This document shows positions 31,632 through 40,975 of a DNA stretch of 64,000 bases, piece by piece; within the stretch, counting starts at the first letter, position 1, and every line of letters begins with the position of its first letter. Location: the NCBI GenBank assembly GCA_016710165.1, contig JADJLJ010000001.1:1-64000 (forward strand), written 5' to 3'. The notes beneath the pieces were generated by a model. The model searched no databases and was not told the origin of the DNA. It saw nothing but the letters and a program-made list of their open reading frames with translations. This DNA is from Chitinophagaceae bacterium. Its GTDB lineage: Bacteria > Bacteroidota > Bacteroidia > Chitinophagales > Chitinophagaceae. The translations under genes were made by a program, and so were the position numbers.

Positions 31632-32939
31632 TTAATACCCGGCCAGTTTCGGATAATCAAGTGCCAGCCTGCAAAAAGTTTTTACACCGATGAATAAGCG
31701 GCTGTCGTCGATCATGAATTCGGGGGTATGATGCGGGGGCGCCAGTTTTGGATCATTGCCAACGGGCATTCCGCCAAAATAAAAAAAGAATGCAGGCGCT
31801 TTGGTCCCGAAGTAACTGAAATCTTCGGCGCCGGTCACCCATCCCATCGGCCGTACATTATCTTTTCCTGCTGCAGCCTGCAGGGAAGGGATCATTTTTT
31901 CTGCAAGGGCAGGATCATTGTAGGTAACCAGGGTTTTTTCAATAAAATTCACTTCAGCAGTTGCATTGGATGCCTCGGCAATTTTTGCTGCCGTCTGTTT
32001 CATTCTTTCCTGCACTTCCTGCAGCATTTTACTGTCAAGGGTACGCAGTGTCCCTTCCAGCATGGCTTCTTCGGGAATGATATTGAAGCGTACGCCGCTG
32101 TTGAATTTGGCAACAGTGATCACAACAGGCGCTTTAGTAAGGTCCATCTGCCGGCTTACAATATGCTGGAATCCTTCAATGATCTGTGCAGCTATAGCGA
32201 TCGGGTCGATCCCCAGCCAGGGTTGAGAGCCGTGAGAGGATCTGCCTTTTACATTCACCGTGAACTGGTGGGCAGAAGCCATGAATGCACCGGTCTTGTA
32301 CTGGATATCCCCGGCAGGTATCCATGATTCAATATGCATTCCAAAGACGGCGTCTACTTTGGGGTTATCCATCACCCCTTCTTTGACCATTAACCCGGCA
32401 CCGCCTTCTTCTCCCTCCGGGGGCCCTTCTTCGGCAGGCTGAAAAATGAATTTTATAGTACCGCGGATGTCATTCTTCATGCCCGAAAGGATCCTGGCAG
32501 CACCGATCAGCATCGCCACGTGTGCATCGTGGCCGCACGCGTGCATGACAGGTACTTTTTTACCCAGGTAATCCGTACTGTCTTTTGAAGCATAGGGAAT
32601 ATTCACCCTTTCTTTTACGGGCAGCGCATCCATGTCTGCCCGCAGTGCAATACATGGGCCTGGCTTAGTCCCTTTTAAAATAGCTACCACTCCTGTTTTA
32701 CCTACCCCGGTCTTTATTTCCAGGCCAAGGCCATTCAGTTGCTCAACAATGTAGGCAGCCGTTTTGTATTCCCGGTTGCCCAGTTCGGGATTCTGATGAA
32801 TATGCCTGCGCCATTCCGCCAGCCTGGGTTGAAGCTCTTCGGCTTTTTTGGCCACAGCGGGGTAGACGTCCTGCGAGTTTGCATACGGGCATACCAGGCT
32901 TAACATCAGGGTTATTTTTAAATTATACATTTTGCTCAT
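31632..32939 (-). CDS. Secreted M20-family amidohydrolase
   Basis: 435 residues with a signal peptide ending near ANSQ. An M20D metallo-amidohydrolase of the IAA-amino-acid hydrolase/hippuricase type: RRHIHQNPELGNREYKTAAY, ALRADMDALPVKE, the metal motif MHACGHDAHVAMLIGAAR, and FQPAEEGPPEGEEGG with the catalytic and metal-binding Glu pair. It cleaves N-acyl amino acids or related amides; the signal peptide places it outside the cytosol. A second Met at residue 4 is an alternative start. The length is a little above the cytosolic family norm owing to the signal peptide. Confidence 0.93.
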   Translation of the reverse strand: MSKMYNLKITLMLSLVCPYANSQDVYPAVAKKAEELQPRLAEWRRHIHQNPELGNREYKTAAYIVEQLNGLGLEIKTGVGKTGVVAILKGTKPGPCIALRADMDALPVKERVNIPYASKDSTDYLGKKVPVMHACGHDAHVAMLIGAARILSGMKNDIRGTIKFIFQPAEEGPPEGEEGGAGLMVKEGVMDNPKVDAVFGMHIESWIPAGDIQYKTGAFMASAHQFTVNVKGRSSHGSQPWLGIDPIAIAAQIIEGFQHIVSRQMDLTKAPVVITVAKFNSGVRFNIIPEEAMLEGTLRTLDSKMLQEVQERMKQTAAKIAEASNATAEVNFIEKTLVTYNDPALAEKMIPSLQAAAGKDNVRPMGWVTGAEDFSYFGTKAPAFFFYFGGMPVGNDPKLAPPHHTPEFMIDDSRLFIGVKTFCRLALDYPKLAGY

Positions 32940-33135
32940 GAGGGGTCTAAATTGTTGAGTAGTAAATATCGGTGAATAAAATTCTTAAAAAAAATTGCCC
33001 TGTTTTGTTATAATATTGTCAATTATCAGTATAATTGTGAGTCCTATTTTTAATTTCATCAAATAAACTAATCGCTTATGGCAAGTAGCTTTACATCTTC
33101 CCCTACATTTCATAATGACTCTGTAAAAAAAACCG

Positions 33136-33152
33136 GAACAATTTAATTGTTC
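33136..33152. promoter_or_regulatory. 17-bp palindrome GAACAAT-TTA-ATTGTTC
   Basis: Perfect dyad with a 3-base centre in the AT-rich 292-base gap 32940-33231, about 80 bases before the start of the M36 peptidase gene. It could be an operator. Nothing else is evident in this gap. Confidence 0.5.
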
Positions 33153-33231
33153 AAACCCTGATGTAAAACAAGATCTCCATTGATTCTTCAGGGCAAACCT
33201 TCTTATTTATTTTAAAGCAAACTATCAGATT

Positions 33232-36200
33232 ATGAAAAAACTTCTGCTCTTCTTAATTCCGCTGTTGTTCAGTGTGTTTACGATAAACGCACAGTTCAGC
33301 AATCCGGAAAATGATGCAGCCATGCAGTTGGTTGGAGCACACAAGGACGCGTTGCGCCTGTCTGCCGATGACCTGAGTAATGTTATGGTCTCAAGTACCT
33401 ACCAGGATAATGCCACGGGCATCAGAATGGTTTACCTGAACCAGACATACAAAGGAATCCCTGTTCTTAACCAGATGCTTGTTCTTGCATTCAAAAACGG
33501 TAAGCTTGTTTCCAATGCCGGTAAATTCAACCACAGCATGGAAAAGTTTACCATTGGTAAAACAGCGATGCCTTCCGTATCTGCACAATCTGCAGTTCAG
33601 TCGGCCCTGTCTGACCGTGGAATGAGGCCAAGCCAGATGGCTGTTGCCCTCCGCACAAAAGACAATGGACGCAGCGTTGAGTTCAGTGATATGGGTGTAT
33701 CCCGTGAGAATATCACCGCCCAGCTCATGTGGGTTCCCAAAGAAGAAATGGTAAATAATGCTCTTACATTGACCAAAATGGAACTGGCATGGCAGGTTAA
33801 GCTTGTGCCAAAAACAGCTTCCGATTACTGGATGGTTAATGTGAATGCATCAGACAACCGCATACTGGGTATGGATAACTATACCGATTACTGCGATTGG
33901 GGAAATCCTTTTACTGCAAATGCAGGTGTTAAATACCCTGAATTCTTATATGGTAACCTGGTTTCAGCAAAAACAGAAAATGCTTTATTTGATTTCAAGA
34001 AAGTTTCTGAGGATCCCAATATTATTACAACTGCTACTTACCGGGTAATTCCTTTCCCTGCAGAAGCGCCCAGTTTCCCGAATGGTGCTCATGCTTTAAG
34101 GACCGACCCCTGGTTAGCAGCACCGGGAAATGCCACTTCTTTAAAATGGCATACCGGCACAGCTGGTACAGATTATTCATATAGCCGCGGTAACAACGTT
34201 TGGGCATATGAAGACCGTACCGCACCAACCAATACAGGTTCACAGGCTAAATCGGCTAACTCAACTACAGCCCTTCCAAACCTGACCTTTGATTTTACTC
34301 CCGATTATACACAGCCTCCTACGCAAACTGCCCCGGTTCCAAACCAGCAGTTTAATATCACCAACCTGTTTTACTGGAATAACGTTATTCACGACGTTAT
34401 GTATATATATGGTTTCAACGAGGTGACAGGTAATTTCCAGGACGATAACCAGGGACGTGGTGGTTTAGGAAATGACCACGTGAATGCAGAAGCCCAGGAC
34501 ATCGGTGGTACCAATAACGCAAACTTTGCTACCCCTGCCGACGGAACAAGTGGCCGTATGCAGATGTATCTATGGACCCTGTCTACCCCTCAAAGGGATG
34601 GTGACGTGGATAATGGGATCATTGTGCATGAATTCGGACATGGTATCAGCAACCGTTTTACCGGTGGACCCGCCAACTCAGGTTGTTTGGGCAATGCCGA
34701 ACAAATGGGTGAGGGATGGAGTGATTATTATGGTTTGATGTTTACCCAGAACTGGGCAACATCAGTACTGACTACCGGTTTCACTTCTCCAAGAGGTATC
34801 GGTACCTATGCGCTGAACCAGCCTCCAACAGGTTTGGGTATCCGCTCTCAGCGTTATTGCACCGACTTTACCATTAACAATAAAGTATATGCAGCTTCCA
34901 TACCTGCTGCCCCGCATGACAGGGGTGAGATATGGTGCGCCACTTTATGGGATATGACCTGGAACATCATCAACCAGGTTGGTACCATTAATGCAAACTT
35001 ATACGACCTGGCCGGTGGCGGTGGTAATAATATTGCCCTGAAACTGGTTACAGAAGGTTTGCGGTTGCAGCAGTGCAGTCCCGGTTTCATCAGTGGAAGG
35101 AATGCGATCCTGCAGGCCGACCAGACATTATATGGCGGTGCTTACAGCTGCGCCATCTGGGAAGCATTCCGCAGAAGGGGTATGGGTGCCTTCGCATCAG
35201 AGGGTTCAACCAGCAGTGTAACCGACCAGACACCTGACTTTACTGCTCCTTCTACCCTGAATGCCACTGCCAGTGCAGCCACCATTCCGGAAACACAGAA
35301 CATCGTTTATACAAATGCGGTGACTGCCTGCGGTACTGTAAGTAACTATACACTACGCGATACCTTACCTACCAACGTTACTTATGTGAGTGGTGGTACG
35401 TATGATGCCCCGAACAGGGTGGTCAGCTTTGCCGTTAACCAGGGTGCAGGTACTACCAACTATCCGTTTACAGTGAATGTAAATGCAGGTAGCTACTTCC
35501 CGCCATCTACATTAATTAATGAGCCCGTTGCCGGTGCAGGTATTCCTGCTTCCTGGACAACAACTGCTCCGCTCGGAACAGTTTGGACCGTTACCAATAC
35601 ACAGAGCAACAGTGCTCCTAACTCTTTCTATGTTCAGAACCTGGCTGCCGATGGCGACCAGCGGCTGGAAACAACTTCTTCCATTGCCATACCGCTTAAC
35701 TCTTATGCAAGACTGAGTTTCTGGCACAGGTGGAATACCGAAGACGGATGGGATGGTGGTGTAGTGGAAATAAGCACCAACGGCGGTACCACTTGGTCTG
35801 ATCTTGGATCAAATGCCGTTCAGAATGGATACAACGGCGCATTGGGTGTTTCTCCCAATAACCCGATCGGTGGCAGGGCTGCTTTCACAGGTCTTCAAAC
35901 GCCATTTATAAATACCGTTATCAGCCTGGCTCCGTATGCAGGACAATCTGTTAAGATCCGTTTCCGCTTTGGATCAGATAATAATACAGGTGCACCAACT
36001 TCACCAGGCGGATGGTGGGTTGATGACGTAGTGCTGAACGTAGTGGCTGCTGTGAACATGCGCTCAAGCCTGTTCAATGCTACCAACGTACGGGTATCAT
36101 TTAAAGACATGGTCACTGAGATAACTCAATTGGTAGCTTGTCAGGCTGTGATCAATCAGCACCCGATCAATGCTGCTTCTTGTGCAGGTTCTACAGCTAC

Positions 36201-36330
36201 ATTCACCTGCGTGGGTACAGCTACAGGCGGGGTAACCTACCAGTGGCAGGAAAGCACCAACAGGGCTGGCGGTCCGTGGAATAACCTTACCAATGCTGCT
36301 CCTTATTCTGGTGTTACAACTTCCACCTGA
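33232..36330 (+). CDS. M36 (fungalysin) metallopeptidase, N-terminal fragment of a split T9SS protein
   Basis: 1032 residues to the stop. Signal peptide (MKKLLLFLIPLLFSVFTINA), an FTP/propeptide region (about 30-200, with TGIRMVYLNQTYKGIPVLNQ), then the M36 peptidase domain with zinc motif IIVHEFGHGISNRFTGG (His466, Glu467, His470) and third ligand Glu494 in GEGWSDYYGL. A repeat linker, a MAM-like sandwich (LSFWHRWNTEDGWDGGVVEI) and the start of an Ig-like module follow. It stops at PYSGVTTST*, mid-module; the next frame continues LTVNPTAVGMNNYQYRC, so one base seems lost at 36325-36328. The intact product would be about 2331 residues and secreted by T9SS. Confidence 0.9.
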   Translation: MKKLLLFLIPLLFSVFTINAQFSNPENDAAMQLVGAHKDALRLSADDLSNVMVSSTYQDNATGIRMVYLNQTYKGIPVLNQMLVLAFKNGKLVSNAGKFNHSMEKFTIGKTAMPSVSAQSAVQSALSDRGMRPSQMAVALRTKDNGRSVEFSDMGVSRENITAQLMWVPKEEMVNNALTLTKMELAWQVKLVPKTASDYWMVNVNASDNRILGMDNYTDYCDWGNPFTANAGVKYPEFLYGNLVSAKTENALFDFKKVSEDPNIITTATYRVIPFPAEAPSFPNGAHALRTDPWLAAPGNATSLKWHTGTAGTDYSYSRGNNVWAYEDRTAPTNTGSQAKSANSTTALPNLTFDFTPDYTQPPTQTAPVPNQQFNITNLFYWNNVIHDVMYIYGFNEVTGNFQDDNQGRGGLGNDHVNAEAQDIGGTNNANFATPADGTSGRMQMYLWTLSTPQRDGDVDNGIIVHEFGHGISNRFTGGPANSGCLGNAEQMGEGWSDYYGLMFTQNWATSVLTTGFTSPRGIGTYALNQPPTGLGIRSQRYCTDFTINNKVYAASIPAAPHDRGEIWCATLWDMTWNIINQVGTINANLYDLAGGGGNNIALKLVTEGLRLQQCSPGFISGRNAILQADQTLYGGAYSCAIWEAFRRRGMGAFASEGSTSSVTDQTPDFTAPSTLNATASAATIPETQNIVYTNAVTACGTVSNYTLRDTLPTNVTYVSGGTYDAPNRVVSFAVNQGAGTTNYPFTVNVNAGSYFPPSTLINEPVAGAGIPASWTTTAPLGTVWTVTNTQSNSAPNSFYVQNLAADGDQRLETTSSIAIPLNSYARLSFWHRWNTEDGWDGGVVEISTNGGTTWSDLGSNAVQNGYNGALGVSPNNPIGGRAAFTGLQTPFINTVISLAPYAGQSVKIRFRFGSDNNTGAPTSPGGWWVDDVVLNVVAAVNMRSSLFNATNVRVSFKDMVTEITQLVACQAVINQHPINAASCAGSTATFTCVGTATGGVTYQWQESTNRAGGPWNNLTNAAPYSGVTTST

Positions 36331-36353
36331 CCGTCAACCCAACCGCAGTTGGT

Positions 36354-39300
36354 ATGAATAACTACCAATACCGTTGTGTGGTTACCGGTACATGTCCTCC
36401 GGATGCTACCAGTACACCGGCTACATTAACCGTTGCTGCTGCTTCAGTAGGTGGAACGGTTAACCCGGCAAACACATCTGTTTGCGGTGTAACCAATAGC
36501 GGAACATTGACCTTAACCGGTCATGTTGGTTCTGTGATCCGTTGGGAGTCTGCAACAAACATTGCAGGTCCGTGGACAGCCATAGTTAATACATCAACAA
36601 CATTAACGTACACGAACCTTACCCAGACAACCTATTTCCGTGCGGTGGTTCAGTTTGCAGGTTGCGCTTCGGCCAACTCATCCATTTCAACAGTTACATT
36701 CAATGCTTCATTGCCTTTGGTGATCGTAGCGGTGCCAGGCACCACACTTTGCCAGGGAGATCCTGCAGCGTTGACTGTTTATGAAAGTACAGGTTTTGCC
36801 AACGTAACACTCACCCAGTCCACTTCACTTGCCGTTACATCCCTGAACTCAGTTTCATGTAACGCTGGTGGATTGCATACGGATAACAGTTACTGGAGGG
36901 CTTACAACCTGGCAACCATGGGTCTTCCCGGTCCGGTAACCATCAACAATGTTACTTTCGGTATCGAAAGGGCAGCGGGTGGTGTTCAACCAGTGACCGT
37001 AAGGTTATGGACAAGCGCCGGTGCATTCCCCGGTGGGGTTCGTACCCTGGTAGGAAGCCAGACATTTAATATACCTAACCAGAACTTGTCCATCTTTACG
37101 GGTGCATTTGCTACCCCGGTAACTGTACCAAATACAGCCATCCTGGTAGTTGAATTGTTCACTCCAAGCGGACAGGCTACGGGCAGGTCATTCTTTATTG
37201 GTAGTAATGCTGCAGCTCAAACAGGCCCAAGCTATATCTCGGCTGCTGCTTGCGGAGTTGCTGCTCCTACAGACCTTGCTGCAATTGGATTCCCCAATAT
37301 GCACATTATACTGAACCTTTCCGGCACAACACTGGGAGCTCTTACTCCGATCACAACAGGTACATTCCTTTGGACCCCTGCTGCCGGTTTAAGTTCAACT
37401 ACAACAAACCCGGTTGCTGCATCTCCGGCTACAACAACCACGTATACCGTTAACCACGACAATGGTGCCGGTTGCGTAAGGCAGGCTAACATCACGATCA
37501 ATGTGAACGTCCGCCCGGCTGTTACAAGCCATCCAACCAATGTTACCGCTTGTGCCACCACGGTTGCAACCTTCACGGTTGCTGGTGTAGGTACAGGCCT
37601 TACATACCAGTGGCAGGAAAGTACCAATGGTGGAACCACCTGGAACAACCTTGCCAATACAGCGCCTTACTCAGGTGTAAATACAGCCACACTGACCATT
37701 AACCCGGCTACAGTGGCAATGAACAACTACCAATACCGTTGTGTATTGTCTGGTACTTGTCCTCCGTTGACACCTCCGGGTACTGCAAACATTTCCAATC
37801 CGGCGATCCTTAACGTGAATGCATTACCTGTGGTGACTGTAACACCGGCAACGGGTTGCGGTGGCGTGGCAGGCATCAACGGCTTGTTACTGACAGCCAG
37901 CGGTGCATCTACGTATACCTGGGCACCACTCACTGGTTTGTATACCAATGCAACGGCTACCACAGCATACACAGGAGGTAATACCCCAACTGTTTACGCT
38001 GCACCAACGGCTTACACTGCATATACCGTAACGGGTACAGCAGCCGGTACAGGTTGCATCAATACAGCTGTAGCGTTGATCAACTATACGCCACCAGCTC
38101 CGAATGTTACACCAACATCCGTAACGATGTGCTTAGGAGATCCGGCCGTACGGTTGACCAGTTCAACATCCAGCAATACATCTGTTCAGTTCTGTTCCGG
38201 AACGGTTAACATACCGATCCCTGATAACAGCCAGGCCGGAGCCAGCAGCAACATAACCGTTTCTGGTATTCCTGCATCCTGTAACATATCAGCAATGTCT
38301 GTTACCTGGAACATGCCGCATACCTGGAATGGGGATATGGTTGTTGTGCTGAAAGCGCCCAATGGGCAGGTACTGAACCTTGATTATTATTTATCAGCTA
38401 CCGGCGGGGCCGGAGCAACAACAGGCTTTGTGAATACCACAGTAAGTTCAGCAGGAACAGCAGCGCTAAGCTCTGGCAGCGGAACCTATACCGGAACATT
38501 CAGGGCCGATGCCCGTACAGCAGCGCAGGCGCCATTCGGACCTCCGGGCCCAACGGCTTTCCTGCCAACAACAGCCAACTGGTCATCGCTGTATTCTGTT
38601 CCCAACGGAACGTATACCCTGGCCATGTATGATGGTGGTCCTGCCGACCTGGGTACTTTGACCTCCTGGTGTCTGAACATCACGTATACCTGTGGTGTTC
38701 CTGCAACACGGGCAGTATGGACGCCGAATGGTGTTGGTTCAGGCTTGTTCACTGATGCAGCTGCAACTATTGCATACACTGGTACACCAACAGATACGGT
38801 ATGGACAAGGCCCACACCATCTGGTGTATATCCTTACCAGGTAACTGTACAGAGCTTATCACCTCCACCGGCTGTGGTTACAACACCAATGGCAGGCGGT
38901 AACGGTAATAACCTGGTTGCCTTTAATGTTCGGAACAATAATGGATACGCAGTTAACTTCAGCAGCATATCAAGCAATAGCTTTGGTTCAGGTGCAATTG
39001 CTGCAAGGGTATTCTATAAGCCATTACCGATTGCGGGTAACCCGGGTCCGATCAGTGCAGCCAATGGCTGGATACAATTCGGCTCTGGTAACTTCACCGT
39101 TGCAGCCGGAACATTGAACCAGCTGATGACAGGCTTAACGCTTTCGATCCCTTCAGGTGCCACTTATGGTATCGCCCTGGATTTCACGGGAGCAACCTTC
39201 CCTGCTTATACCAATGGTGCCGCTACAACGGTAACCTACAGTGCCGGCGGATGTGATATCATCACCGGTGGTAATGTTGGATGGGGTGGCCCTGCTGCTC

Positions 39301-40226
39301 CGGCACAACCGGTGAACAACCCAAGGAACTTCAATGGTTCTGTAAGTTTCACAGCCAGTTTCCCTCCATGTACCTCACCAGCCAGAACGGTGGTGGTAAC
39401 TGTTAACCAGCCAACAAGCGTAACAACGCAGCCGGTTAGCCAGACCATCTGTACCGATAAGGTTGCAACCTTTACTGTTGCAGCCGGCGGAACTGGTCCG
39501 TTCACCTACAGGTGGCAGGTAAGTTCCGACAATGGTAATACATGGGCGAATGTGAACAATGGTGGTGTTTATGCAGGTGCAACATCTGCTACACTTACCA
39601 TCACAGCGCCACCGGTAAGCATGAGCGGGTACTTCTACCGTTGTGTAATAACAGGTGCTGCACCTTGTGCAAGCGTAAATTCATTCCAGGCCCGCTTAAC
39701 GGTTAATCCGTTGCCGGTTGTGGTGATCAGCGCTGCACCATACACAGCCCTGTTCCCGGGTTTGAGAACAACCATCACATCAACAGTAGGCCCGAACGCA
39801 GCCCAGACCTATACCTGGTTGCGCAATGGCGCTGTAGTGGCCGGTGCCAATACAGGAATACTGAATGTAGATGTGGATGGACTGGGAGATTACCGGTTAA
39901 ACGTTATAGACGTTAACGGATGTACCAGCACTTCCAACACTATTTCCATCAGGGATTCAGTAAGCGGAAGGTGCTTCATCTATCCAAACCCGACCAGTGG
40001 TCAGTTCCAGGTTAGGTACTACAGTGTAGCTAACAACGTGTTGCCAAGGTCATTGACCGTATATGACGCAAAAGGCGACCGTATCCTGACACAGTTCTAC
40101 ACCATCGGCCGTCCTTACGACCGGATGGATGTTGACCTGCGGAAGAGCGGAAAAGGCCTGTACTGGGTTGAGATCGGTGACATGAACGGTAACCGTTTGA
40201 CCATGTGCCGTGTTATAGTTCAATAA
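36354..40226 (+). CDS. C-terminal fragment of the split M36 protein: Ig-like and P-domain-like modules, T9SS sorting domain
   Basis: 1290 residues, continuing the previous gene after a frame break; the ATG at 36354 is an internal Met (MNNYQYRC). It contains several Ig/PKD-like modules with the recurrent YQWQESTNGGTTWNNLAN and NNYQYRCVLSGTC segments. A P-domain-like region (FCSGTVNIPIPDNSQAGASS; MVVVLKAPNGQVLNLDYY) follows, and the end is a T9SS type A sorting domain (CFIYPNPTSGQFQVRYYSVA to GNRLTMCRVIVQ). The sorting domain directs export and cell-surface attachment. A strong terminator follows 26 bases after the stop. Confidence 0.9.
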   Translation: MNNYQYRCVVTGTCPPDATSTPATLTVAAASVGGTVNPANTSVCGVTNSGTLTLTGHVGSVIRWESATNIAGPWTAIVNTSTTLTYTNLTQTTYFRAVVQFAGCASANSSISTVTFNASLPLVIVAVPGTTLCQGDPAALTVYESTGFANVTLTQSTSLAVTSLNSVSCNAGGLHTDNSYWRAYNLATMGLPGPVTINNVTFGIERAAGGVQPVTVRLWTSAGAFPGGVRTLVGSQTFNIPNQNLSIFTGAFATPVTVPNTAILVVELFTPSGQATGRSFFIGSNAAAQTGPSYISAAACGVAAPTDLAAIGFPNMHIILNLSGTTLGALTPITTGTFLWTPAAGLSSTTTNPVAASPATTTTYTVNHDNGAGCVRQANITINVNVRPAVTSHPTNVTACATTVATFTVAGVGTGLTYQWQESTNGGTTWNNLANTAPYSGVNTATLTINPATVAMNNYQYRCVLSGTCPPLTPPGTANISNPAILNVNALPVVTVTPATGCGGVAGINGLLLTASGASTYTWAPLTGLYTNATATTAYTGGNTPTVYAAPTAYTAYTVTGTAAGTGCINTAVALINYTPPAPNVTPTSVTMCLGDPAVRLTSSTSSNTSVQFCSGTVNIPIPDNSQAGASSNITVSGIPASCNISAMSVTWNMPHTWNGDMVVVLKAPNGQVLNLDYYLSATGGAGATTGFVNTTVSSAGTAALSSGSGTYTGTFRADARTAAQAPFGPPGPTAFLPTTANWSSLYSVPNGTYTLAMYDGGPADLGTLTSWCLNITYTCGVPATRAVWTPNGVGSGLFTDAAATIAYTGTPTDTVWTRPTPSGVYPYQVTVQSLSPPPAVVTTPMAGGNGNNLVAFNVRNNNGYAVNFSSISSNSFGSGAIAARVFYKPLPIAGNPGPISAANGWIQFGSGNFTVAAGTLNQLMTGLTLSIPSGATYGIALDFTGATFPAYTNGAATTVTYSAGGCDIITGGNVGWGGPAAPAQPVNNPRNFNGSVSFTASFPPCTSPARTVVVTVNQPTSVTTQPVSQTICTDKVATFTVAAGGTGPFTYRWQVSSDNGNTWANVNNGGVYAGATSATLTITAPPVSMSGYFYRCVITGAAPCASVNSFQARLTVNPLPVVVISAAPYTALFPGLRTTITSTVGPNAAQTYTWLRNGAVVAGANTGILNVDVDGLGDYRLNVIDVNGCTSTSNTISIRDSVSGRCFIYPNPTSGQFQVRYYSVANNVLPRSLTVYDAKGDRILTQFYTIGRPYDRMDVDLRKSGKGLYWVEIGDMNGNRLTMCRVIVQ

Positions 40227-40252
40227 TCAGTTAATCCTGATATAGATCTTAA

Positions 40253-40283
40253 GTCCCCCGGTTTACCGGGGGACTTTTTTTTT
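40253..40283 (+). terminator. Rho-independent terminator after M36 gene
   Basis: Nine-base stem GTCCCCCGG/CCGGGGGAC with loop TTTA, followed by nine T. The rest of the 322-base gap 40227-40548 is AT-rich, with no gene or recognised promoter. Confidence 0.93.
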
Positions 40284-40548
40284 AAAAAGGGTCAATTTTA
40301 TAGTAATTACCCGGATGCCTGGAATTATAGCCATAAACAGCGTAAACGGTTGCCTGTTTTGAACCCGGGGTTAAGTAAGTCTTACCCGGTAATAAAAAGC
40401 AGGTTTGGGTTTTAAAAAGAATTTTTGTACATTTAGTTTAGCTGACCCCGTTATCTTCACTTATCCCATCCCTATTGAATAGTGTCCATCCTATGTACCA
40501 GTCATATTCATTATGATCATTTTATTATTATAACTAAAACTGGCTTAA

Positions 40549-40968
40549 ATGAAAAATTTTTTCATCATTATTCTGATGTTGGTTATTGGATCAGCAGCAG
40601 AATCTCAGACACCGCAATTTTATAACCGGTTGCCCACGGCGGGAGCGAATGTTTTTCCCTTCAACACCAATCCTGGAACCGGCAAAAAAGTACAGTGGGC
40701 CATCGCTGCCGGGGAATTCAACCAGCCAGGACCAGCTCCTGCCGGGAATAATATAACCGCTATCTGGTTCCGGCCAAATGCTGCATGCAATGCAACCTAT
40801 ACAAACCTTACGATCCGTTTAGCAACGGTTTCAACTTCTACATTTATTCCGGGTATCGGTCAATGGTATACCGGACCGATGGTAACTGTACGGTCACAGA
40901 ACACAACGATCTTCACCAGCCGCACTCACCTGGACCAGTATTCCGCTGACAACCCCGTTTCCGTATGA
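40549..40968 (+). CDS. N-terminal fragment of second split T9SS protein
   Basis: 139 residues to the stop. A signal peptide ends near AESQT; the mature part (FYNRLPTAGANVFPFNTNPG; WFRPNAACNATYTNLTIRLA) is a beta-rich domain of unknown type. The end DQYSADNPVSV is off-frame: the +1 frame reads LTWTSIPLTTPFPYDPTMNL and runs straight into the next fragment, so the break lies at about 40921-40930 (two bases lost or one gained). Without it, one protein of about 1570 residues would be encoded. Confidence 0.85.
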   Translation: MKNFFIIILMLVIGSAAESQTPQFYNRLPTAGANVFPFNTNPGTGKKVQWAIAAGEFNQPGPAPAGNNITAIWFRPNAACNATYTNLTIRLATVSTSTFIPGIGQWYTGPMVTVRSQNTTIFTSRTHLDQYSADNPVSV

Positions 40969-40975
40969 CCCGACC

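Noticed and set aside
36354..36380. A separate gene starting at the ATG of 36354
   Set aside because: The ATG is the internal Met of the NNYQYRC Ig-module motif seen in the other modules; there is no signal peptide or promoter, and the frame joins the upstream peptidase after one base.
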